This document shows, in pieces, positions 23,135-32,594 of a stretch of 64,000 bases of DNA. Position numbers and translations under genes: made by a program. The DNA is from Sipunculus nudus (Eukaryota > Annelida > Sipuncula > Golfingiida > Sipunculidae). Location of the stretch: contig CM049319.1 in the NCBI GenBank assembly GCA_026874595.1, forward strand, positions 15,095,601-15,159,600, read 5' to 3'. The notes beneath the pieces are model-generated. The model was not told the DNA's origin. It saw only the letters and a list, made by a program, of their open reading frames with translations, and made no database searches. How positions within the stretch are numbered: position 1 is the first letter of the stretch; every line of letters begins with the position of its first letter.

Positions 23135-23504
23135 CATGATAACTTTTCCATTGTGTGTCCTGGAAAGTATTCTAAAAGAAACTTTTAATTTTAATTACAG
23201 CAAATATCAACTGCTTTTGTAGGATTTCATCCTCGGGTTCGATCAAATGCGAAAGTATTGAAAAGTTTTCAAGTACAATCACAAAATAATTAAAAAATAT
23301 AATATAATTATGTAATAATTCTTCATAAATAATGGTTTTACCACGCCTATAAGTCATTTATATCAGCGGCATAAGCACACATCTTAATATCTAGCTGCAA
23401 ATGTTTATAGTTCAGTGCAAATGTATTTATACGTGCTATTGCACCTAGTAATTTTCATCGCATTTGCATCTGATATTTATATTGCATTTATATATGTATA
23501 TCCG

Positions 23505-23670
23505 AGAGACTTTTGGGATATCTCGACCCCCAACTCCCAATACCGACAAAGATTATTAAGCCTTTTTACCTGATTAAAGTGTTAATACTGTTATAAGACG
23601 ATGCTTCTGACACAGGATTACGAGTTTCAGGACATTCCATATTGTAACATTAGGGTTACATTTGCATTTA
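23505..23670 (-). promoter_or_regulatory. Partial island E, third unit
   Basis: Matches the left half of island E (GATATCTCGACCCCCAACTCC, GATTACGAGTTTCAGGACAT, AACATTAGGGTTA) but lacks the kappaB and E-box half. Marks the start of a rearranged third unit. Confidence 0.35.
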
Positions 23671-23841
23671 AATGCATAGGGCTGCATTTAAACCCAACCC
23701 CCTTTCTGTGTTAATCAAAATGAAAATGGGTAAATATATGGGACTTTTACAGTCTTAAAGTGAGGCAGAATAAACCATCGAATAATGTGTCTAGATCTCA
23801 TTTTCTGGACAGACTTGCCCCGCAAGTAGCCGGCCAAGCCT

Positions 23842-23952
23842 ATGACGCGTGTTCCCTTTGCCCTGCGCTGTGTGTTCCCAGACCATCGAGAGTTCAAAGT
23901 CGACACTGACGCCTACTGGCGGAATCAGAACTATTTTTGCAGGTACGAGTAA
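23842..23952 (+). other. Short GC-rich open frame, possible exon or island remnant
   Basis: ATG at 23842 opens a 36-codon frame (begins MTRVPFALRCVFPDHREF, ends QNYFCRYE) stopping at 23950-23952. A good donor-like CAG|GTACGA lies at 23942/23943, so it could be exonic. A second frame is also open across most of it, and GC-rich islands in this region are generally non-coding. AGTTCAAAGTCGACA inside resembles the shared core. Family not recognised. Confidence 0.25.
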
Positions 23953-24081
23953 TCCGTTCTGGACACTGAGAAATTCTTGTTACCAACTTCTGTCATTATA
24001 TGCATGTCATGGGGCGAAGTGTTTCGTATTTTTTTCTTTTATGAAAAAATATTGCATCAATGAATAAGGACTAATAAGATG

Positions 24082-24090
24082 TTGATGATG

Positions 24091-24166
<76 letters not shown>

Positions 24167-24181
24167 TCATCATCATCATAA
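24082..24181. repeat. (ATA)n microsatellite with GAT / ATC caps
   Basis: About 27 ATA repeats, preceded by GATGATG and followed by GATCATCATCATCAT. The caps are reverse complements and could pair. Confidence 0.97.
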
Positions 24182-24689
24182 TGAACCGAGTTTTATATTT
24201 TATTCGTCTATTTAGGAATACATTTAGAACCAAGGATCCATGCTTTTGTCTCATGTATTCATACCTGAATACTTTGACAAAAGAAATAGCTTGTTAATCA
24301 GATGGTCCGTGCAAATAATTCAAATAGGTTTTGTTATAGAACAAAATAGTCGTTCAACCAGTCTATTCTTTTTTCAACGTTTTATTAAAAATCAATATGA
24401 AAATGAACGGAGAACAATACAACTTTTTTATATCTGAATTAGTCTTAATTTCCGCTGGCAAGGTTTTAACGACAAGCTTCATGTTGTCCCTTATCGAGGA
24501 CAATCGGAAACAAAGAAAATATAATCTTCTTACAGGACACAGATTCCACACAAAACAAAGGCATTTCCCCAGGGATCTATAGATATAGGGCACGATGATA
24601 TCGAGAAAAAAATCTATAAGTATATTAATTGCCGTTTGCACTTGTCCGACCAGACGCGCGATAAATAGCAGACGATATACGTAAACAGC

Positions 24690-24925
24690 AGACGATCGCT
24701 ACGTAACACCTGTCCGCCACTGAGCGGGCGGAACTATTGGCGGAAAGGGGAGCGGCCCGGGTTACGTCATGGTGACCGCGGGCTTCTCTATTCGCACCCA
24801 AACCTGACCATCGTGAACTAACTCATTAAGCTTGTAACTTTGTTGAACCCGTGATGTCCTGTTACTGTAGGGATATTTACTGAGGGCAAAAGGATCAGAG
24901 ACCTCAGACCAGCCTTATATACACC
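24690..24925 (+). promoter_or_regulatory. Conserved island B+, third unit
   Basis: CTATTGGCGGAAAGGGG, TTACGTCATGGTGACCGCGGG, GCACCCAAACC, the exact core TGACCATCGTGAACT (24805-24819) and AAGGATCAGAGACCTCAGACC. It aligns best with the reverse complement of the B- islands, joining the B+ and B- groups into one family. Confidence 0.5.
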
Positions 24926-25789
24926 TCGTTGTAATGGGGACTTGATACTATCAACTCGCATCGCCATGCCCGTCATGGCTGCATGGTTCATTAAACCGCA
25001 CCTATATGTATATGCATCGGTGTTGCCTAAATGAAAGACCAAAATAACTCTGTTACTTAACCATTAAGTGACTCCTTAAAAAGTATGTTTTCCCTTCATG
25101 TTTTTAATCATTAATAAATTTACGAATATTTTAAACATATAATTTAATTATAAATTTTATTACAAAAAGAGTAAATATTTAAACAGTTATGATTAATTTA
25201 TTAAACGATACATATTTAGACGTCTCACAGATCTAGTTTTAGCTTTTTGGCAGTATCCGTGAAAATATAAGGTGCTTTATACATTTATACCTTACATGTG
25301 ATATTATATATCTCTTATTTTGTAGAGCTATATATTACTAATGGCCATTTTTAGAATCATCCATGTAAGAACTGACAAACCGCCCTCATCACATTTGCAC
25401 TATGACAATATATTAGCCACTGTTATTTCCGAGAAAGTTTTTTTACTATAACACGGTCCCAGACAGCTTCAGAGCTTGCTTTAATAAACAAAAAATACAA
25501 TGGTTTCATAATTCCGAATGAGGTCCTTTGCTGTCGTATATCACCGTAAGAATTAAAATTATCAAACAATACACACGCATACACACGCGAACACACGCCA
25601 AGTCTGCTTGTAATAATCATACTCTTGCGAACACATGGTTTAATAATACAAATGTAAGATCCATCACAATAATTAACAAAATTTATATTAAAGAGCAGAA
25701 ACGGGAAAATTATTTTGTCCGAATATACAAGATTGAATTTTGAATTTATATATCTGGTCTAAGAACGTCCAGGCGGTCCTTCCAAATGA

Positions 25790-26010
25790 AAGATGGAAGC
25801 TGCGGCTGCCAGTGCACGGGGATTTCCAGTACGTCAGAAGGCGTGGGCGGGGGCTTCACATTGACAACATAGACTCGTCCATCGGGGGAGAGTCCAACAG
25901 ACGCCGGGGGATGGCAGCTCTGTTTAGTCGCTGTCTCTTCCCTGTTTGTACCGAGAAAATGACCAAAGTGAACTACGCGCGATTCTCTATGAAACAAGAG
26001 AGATAAGCAC
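25790..26010 (+). promoter_or_regulatory. Conserved island C+, third unit (kappaB + CRE half + EGR)
   Basis: GGGGATTTCC (25818-25827), ACGTCA, GCGTGGGCG (25841-25849), ATAGACTCGTCC, GGGATGGCAGCTCTG, CCTGTTTGTACCGAGAAAA and the exact core TGACCAAAGTGAACT (25960-25974). An 88-codon frame (25740-26006) covers it but is not maintained in units 1 and 2. Confidence 0.5.
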
Positions 26011-26060
26011 CTATAACATTACAGCACCCGTGACGTACTGTTAATTGGTCACTGAAATCG

Positions 26061-26907
26061 CCCATCCAAACACAGGGGATCCCTACATATGTACTTATAC
26101 CTTACCAGATTGGCCTTCAGCGACAAGCACACAAACTGACACTCCAAACACATTAACGCACAATATTCATTAAATCGCTTTATGTGACCACCCTTGCAAA
26201 TAAACCTACATTTTTCAATATTAAACGACATGACAATATTTAATCTTTACTTCATTACAAAGTTTCTGTTTAATTTAATTTCAATACAAAACAATAATTT
26301 AATTTATACACAGAAATATAAACAGAGAAAAAATGTTATGATACATTGTAAAGTAGTTTAATATTAGCTCCATGGATAGTGGCTTGCTTTTAGCTTGTGC
26401 TTGAAATAACGAACTTTCTTCAATAAATTCTTAATATTAAATTCAGTTACCTTACGAAGATGAATAAAGATTGCATCAATATACGTATATATATATATAA
26501 TTTCCTTTTGTTAGGTTTTCTCTAATTATAAAAACTGACTCTGCTTCTTTGTCTAATAACATTTGTTGTTTTAGGTCCACCTATATAAAATCCTATATAT
26601 TTTTCTACGGTTCATGTTGAATAAGGGTCGTGAATTTGCATTCAGATTTTATTTATTGTTGGAGGAAATCTTGATAACTTACTTTATAGGAAGACTCACA
26701 CCATTCTGGAATATAATTCATTATATTCATGTTGGAAAATAAAAAGCTGAGCGTTTTCGTATAACTTAAGTTTTAATTTGTTTGATAATTTTGATAAAAA
26801 GAAGTGATGAAACATTTACATGATCACAGAGTAAAAGGGGTATATCGTCAAATTTTATCCACGTTTAACTGCAATAACTTCAATCTAAAAATTATATTAA
26901 CTTAAAC
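26061..26907. other. AT-rich spacer, nothing recognised
   Basis: Low-GC sequence with a short TA run near 26486. I see no gene, island or repeat boundary. Confidence 0.6.
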
Positions 26908-29900
26908 AAGGCCTACAGGCCTAATGCGAACCTGTGCATTGGGAAATACACCAGGTATAATGCGTTAAGGACCATGACTTCTCATGTAAATGAACAATGC
27001 AGTTACTAAACATTTTGAATAAGAAACAATTACACAAACATCACTGCTGAAATTCTGGCATGGGTGCACACAACACAACTAGTGACCCATGGGTCTCAAC
27101 ACTCAGTTGAATTTGTCTATAAGGATATTTTGAAAGAAATTTTTCAGAATGACAGTGCTGTGACCTTAACCAATGACCTTGTAACCAAAAAATCCTAGAA
27201 CTTAATATCCTTGAACTTGCAGCATTAGGATTATTGTAAAAATCTTTTAAAAAGTGACCTTGACCTCTGACCAGATAACCTCTACAGGTTTCCTCACTTT
27301 GGGCAAGTAAGCCATGTGTGAACATTGGAAAGTTTGATTTACAGTGCATCCATAATCTTTTTAAAGATGTGGCTTCTGTAACCTTCAACTTAGATCGCTG
27401 GACCCTGAAAATCAAAATGAATTTACATATGTGGTTGGTCATTATTAAATCAAGTTTGAAGCCAATCTGTCTATCCAAAGCAGAATTATCATCCATAAAC
27501 TAATTTGTGAATGGATGGGCCCTGTGACCTTGACCTTTGACCTATGACCCAAAAATCAAACAGAATCTTCCCCTAGTGGCAGGTTAGCAATATATTGAAG
27601 ATAGAAGGTTTGCGATGAAAAGTTTGGCTTCAAATGCATACACATTCCTTTTAAAGAAATGGGTCCTGTGACCTTGACCTTTGACCATTGGACCCCAAAA
27701 TCAACATGGTTCTTACTTTAGTGGTGGGCCATTTATAAGTTAAGTTTGAAGCCAATATATCAAACATAATTGGAGTTATCATCTGGAAACTAATTTGTGT
27801 GGATGGACGGATTGACAGACAGACAGACATACAAACAGACAGACTGACAGACAGGGTGAATAGTATAGGGCATCCACTTGTGATCAATAAACACACCAGG
27901 TTTTGGGACACCAGATGTAATGACAGCTGAGAAACTGACATGATTGTTGTCATTTTATAGTAAATCAATAGAAAAATATTTGTTAAAATAGGAAAACCAC
28001 CACGTTTCAGGAACTGACAAAACTAGTCATGGTCAATATTCAAGCCAAGATTCATGACAAAACATGCATTAATTATCAAGATATTGGAGGTTTTGTATCA
28101 AATTTTTTACTATTCTGGGGGTACTTTCAAGCCCCATAACTCAAAGGAAAAAGGTCACAGTGACCTAATTTCAGGTTTCCAAGGACATTTTTAATTGACC
28201 TCCCCGTATGTTCACTTAGAAGTTTCTAGGACCAGCTGGTATGATTTGTGCCCTGCTAACGGACGGCCGGACGTCCAGATGGACGACGGACAAAGCGCCA
28301 TTCATATACCTCAGTTGACTTACATTCAGCTGAGCCAAATATGATTGTAGCTGGCACCACCAGTCTTGTATACAAAAAGGTTTCAGAGATATATACATAT
28401 GCCCAAATTCAGACTGATATATCAAACCCCTCCTGAGAAATAAGCAGGGACAAACACTGTGCAAAAACTTATTGTACGTGGCACCACCAGTCTTGTATAC
28501 GACAAGTATACAATAATTAAAATATGATAGGTATAAATATGCCCAATTTCAGGATGATATATCAAATTTCTCTATAGAAATAAGCAGGCACAAAGGTCAC
28601 ACATTGTGCAAATGTCATTGTAGGTGGTGACACCTGTCTTGTGAACGAGAAACCCGTCAAAGACACATAGACAGGTCAAAAATATTAGGCCAATACATCA
28701 AACTTACCTTAAGTCTAATGCATGGGGCTGACCACACTTAGGTGAGAAAGGCAGTTGCCCCGAGTGAACTGTGACAAATTTGCTAGCTCAGGCTACTGCA
28801 CTGAGTGAACTCATGACCTGCACCTGGCTAGACTGGGTGAACTTTTGACCTGTACCTGGCTGCACTGAGTGAACTCTTGACCTGTTGCCTAATCTGATAC
28901 AGTTGGCAGTCTGCCAAAGCTATAAATAGATTGGCTCCACATGCAGCACTGAGGGGCATGACACCATTGAGGTGATCACATGGTGCCCATGAGGTGTTCA
29001 CATGTCACCCATGAGGGGATCACATGCCTTGTGCTTGGCTGCACTGACTGAACTCTTGACCTATATCTGGCTGCACTGAATGAACTCTTGATATATTGCC
29101 AAATCTGAAACAGTTGGCAGTTTCTTATGTAAATATACAGACACAATCTTGGCCTGTTGGCAAATCTGTTTACACATACTGAAAGACTTTGACTAAAATG
29201 CTTTTTTTCAAGCTGAAATATTCATAAACCTTTTATCAAAATATCTAGAAAAATAAAAGATTCCGTTCTTTCATTGTTAAAGGTCCAATAATTTTGCCAA
29301 AAATCATTCAAGTAAACACGAACAAAGGCCACCTAAGAATATTTTTTGTGCCATGTAACAGAAGTTATAATTGAAACAATAATTTTGTAGAATAACAGTT
29401 CTGCAGTCCTCAGTTTGAGTTAAACATAATAATGGCCATAAGACCATCTTAAGTTTTTCTGATATTATTGAAAGAACCATATCCTACGATAATTCTTTTG
29501 AAAAATTGAACGATTCAACTTGACAGTTTGATCAAAACATTTTAAGCTGAAAGAGGCTAAAATTATGAGGTTTTTGCCCATAAAAAAAACAGGTCAATGT
29601 AGGTGGCACATCAAAATTTGCAACCTCAAATATGAGTCATGTGACCAACATTTGCACAATACTTGGTAATGCTAGCTTATGTTATTTCTGAGATAACTAT
29701 GTCAGTATGCTTACTTGGCAAAATGACTGTTCAAATTTGTGTAACACCACTAAAATTCATCAAATCCAAACCATTTGAACAAACTTGAGAGTGCTTGCCT
29801 CTCGGATCATTTCTGTAAAATATTGAACAATTTGGCTGAACCGTTTACAAGAAGACTTTTAAAGGTTTTTCAGCTTTTCCCCTATAAAATCTAAGTAAAT

Positions 29901-31710
29901 GCAGATAGCAAAAAAAACATAAGCTGAATCCCACAACATTTGATATGTGACAGATAATTGCATAAAATCTGGGGATGGTAGCTCCTGCAATTCCTGAGAA
30001 ATTATGGGTTGATATACATATGACCAATGACCCCTGTACAAAAAAAGGTCAATGCAGGTGGTGCCACCAATACCTGAATTTCATATATGACTCATGTGAC
30101 CAACACTGGCATAAAATTTTGTGATGATAGCTCTGGCCGTTTCTGAGATTGTCATTTTAGTATGCTTTTTTGGACAGATGACTAGGTTCAACTTCCTGTA
30201 ATTCAGCCAAAATTCACAGAACTTGAACCATTTGAACAAACTTGAGAGAGATGGTATAATAGATTATTTCTGTGAAATATTGAACAAATTGGCTTGACCG
30301 TTTCAGAGGATAAAATTTTAAAGGGTTTTTTAGCTTCTTCTCTATAAAATCTGAAAAAAATGCAGATTTTTTTTCAGATGGCTAATTTTTTGCATTAAAT
30401 TTCATGATGCTAGCTCCAGTCGTTTTCGAAATAGTATGGGTTAACGTATACCTGTGATTGTAAACATTGCTTGGCATGAGGAATATCTAAAATCATAAAT
30501 CTACATTTTTTTTAAGTTTTTAAAAAACATTCTTGTCAATATTAACCAAAGATAACCTGAAATCTAAATGTCTGGAGGCATGATGTAACGGATGCTGATA
30601 AACTGGTTCCAGGCTAAATGTATCTTCTTCACACAGCTAACATATATGGTAAAATGACTCAACTGAATCTTTATTATTCAGCCAAAATTCATTCTTTGGA
30701 ACCATAAAAGACAATTATTATAAGAATTATTCAGGGGATTATTCTTGTAAACTATTAAACAAATTGGCCTCAGTGGCGTCAGTCAAAAAGCGTTTTGCAG
30801 ATTTATAGCTCATATGGGAAAATAAAGCAAAAATGGCAAAGTTAAGCTTTCAATAACTCAGCCAAAAATCACTGAACCAACACCATTTGAACAAACTTGA
30901 ATGAATTATCAACATCAAAGGATAATTAATGTGTGAGATTTAAGAATTTGGCCCAGTGGTTTTTGAGAAGAAGATCTTTGTAGCAACTGAGCTAAAATTG
31001 GCTGTTATGGCATATGACTAAATTCAGCTTCCCATAACTCAGCCAAAAGTCTGAGACCATTTGAACAAACTTCAGAAAGCACTACCCTAGGATCATTTCT
31101 GTGCGATATTAAACAATTTGACCAAATGGTTTCAGAGAAGAAGTTTTTTGTAGCTGTCAGTATGATACAGGCACTGATGACCCCGTTCAAAAAAGGCCGA
31201 TGCAGGTGGCGCCACCAATACCTGAATTTCAGACATGACTCATGTGACCAACATTGGCATAAAATTTGGTGATGACAGCTCAGGCCGTTTCTAAGATTGT
31301 AATTTTAGTTTGCTTTTTTGGACAGATGACTAAGTTCAACTAGCTGTAACTCGGCTAAAAATCACCGAACTTAAACCATTCGAATAAACTTGAGAGAGAT
31401 TGTTCCAGGGATCACTTCTGTGAAATATTGGACAATTTGGCTGAATAGTTTCGGAGAAGAAGATTTTTAAAGTTTTTTTTATCTTTTTCTCTATAAAATC
31501 TAAGAAAATGCAGTTAGCCAAAGAATAAGCAAAATCCGATAGAGTTTTTTAGATGACTAATTTTTTGCAGAAAATTTCTTGATGCTAACTCTTGCCGTTT
31601 TCAAGATAGTATGGGTTAACGTACAGACGACGGATGACGGCCGACGGACGACGGACGCCGGACGACGGACGACGCCACACCATCGCATAAGCTCACAGGT
31701 TCGCTAAAAA
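26908..31710 (+). repeat. Large modular interspersed element, copy 2
   Basis: Full-length relative of copy 1, from AAGGCCTACAGGCCTAATGC to ACACCATCGCATAAGCTCAC plus AGGTTCGCTA. Interrupted at 27077-28341 by a nested element. It lacks the internal end-like sequence that copies 1 and 3 have after GGGTTAACGTA. The tandem CTGCACTGAGTGAACTC zone (28745-29110) is shorter than in copy 3. Two or three GGTGGCRCCACC modules are present, for example 31205-31216. Confidence 0.85.
27077..28341. repeat. Nested repeat with GTGACCTTGACCTTTGACC modules
   Basis: Sits inside copy 2 between GCACACAACAC and GATTGTAGCTGGCACC, which are adjacent in copies 1 and 3. Contains 3-4 diverged modules with GTGACCTTGACCTTTGACC and 'AAGTTTGAAGCCAAT', a GACA-rich tract (27805-27855), a GGACGGCCGGACG tract and a tail with CTCAGTTGACTTACATTCAGC. 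Related tails occur at 43634 and 45905. Known style of mollusc repeat; non-coding. Confidence 0.7.
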
Positions 31711-32594
31711 TAAAAATGAAGAAATTATGTATGGCACTGCACATTCAATGTAAATTTCATAGCAACCCATTAATTACGCACATACTGTATCCAAAGAAAA
31801 ATAAGCATACCTGGCATTTTCAAATAATCCACGTATTAGTTATTGAGAAATGCCTAAAATATAGAGAAACCTAGTTTTGACGAACTCGCTTAAGTCGAAT
31901 ACCCCGCTAATGTCGAAGTAAAAGACTCGATATTCGACAACTTTAGTTAAATTATTACCAAATAAATCCACTAGTGTCGAACCTAGGACGTGTCGAAGTT
32001 TTCTATAAGGGTCCCGTCAACTTAGACACAACGAGGTTTCACATTACCTAAATTAGATCGATTACACTGAAACGTTTACATTCATTAATAAACATTTTCA
32101 TAAACAGGTTAACTCCAGTTTGTTCATATTCTGCATAATGAAAACGTGTTAAAACTGTCAGTTAAACGGCAGTCTCGCAACCAATATGGAACTTGCGTAA
32201 AAATAATTACCGACTACAGGTGGCGCCACTAGTCAATCCATACAGTATTTTTTTTTAATAGCTGGAGTTTTCGTGGATTATGACGAAATAGGAGAGGTGA
32301 AAATAATCCTGAAATATGATACCCGTTTTTTTTAAATAGCCCGGTCAATTTTGCTCAAATTCTATATACTGACAGGGTTATTAATAAAATATGTGTAATA
32401 CATAATGCTGTACATTATTTATGGCCCCCCTCTTATCCGACGTTCAATTTTCAATCAACAGCCTTCAAACAAATTTTTCAAGGTGCCAAGAATTGCATTT
32501 TCGTCATGCACCTGGCAAAATATCAGTCATTGTATCCTAATTTCCAGATTTATAATGGTGATTTAGCCAGACCCTTCAGGGGTTTAAGAAAAAC
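31711..32594. other. Spacer between large-element copies
   Basis: Unique AT-rich sequence between copies 2 and 3. It holds the small mariner/pogo-like element at 31864-32042 and one GGTGGCGCCACT palindrome (32219-32230). No gene seen. Confidence 0.6.
31864..32042. mobile_element. Candidate pogo/Tigger-like MITE
   Basis: Starts GAGAAACCTAGTTTTGACGA and ends with a sequence whose reverse complement is GTGAAACCTCGTTGTGTCTA, giving inverted ends around GAAACCTNGTT. Internal GTCGAA repeats (CTTAAGTCGAATACC, AATGTCGAAG, GTGTCGAACC) are typical of pogo/Tigger-type ends. About 180 bp and no transposase. Confidence 0.6.

Larger units (their letters stand above)
24640..26060. repeat. Partial third segmental unit
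   Basis: Carries only B+ and C+ islands, in unit order and orientation, with AT-rich DNA between. Spacing between B+ and C+ (about 1 kb) is close to that in units 1 and 2 (about 0.85 kb). Confidence 0.6.

Noticed and set aside
22946-23222. Frames reading ILYYI repeats
   Set aside because: Translation of the TTATA microsatellite.
23225-23260. tRNA B-box-like GGGTTCGATCAAATGC
   Set aside because: No A box, acceptor stem or cloverleaf could be drawn around it.
25740-26006. 88-codon plus-strand frame over the third C+ island (contains GDFQYVRRRG)
   Set aside because: The matching islands at 9600 and 19195 have indels and stops that break the frame, while DNA motifs inside stay intact. Non-coding conservation explains it better.
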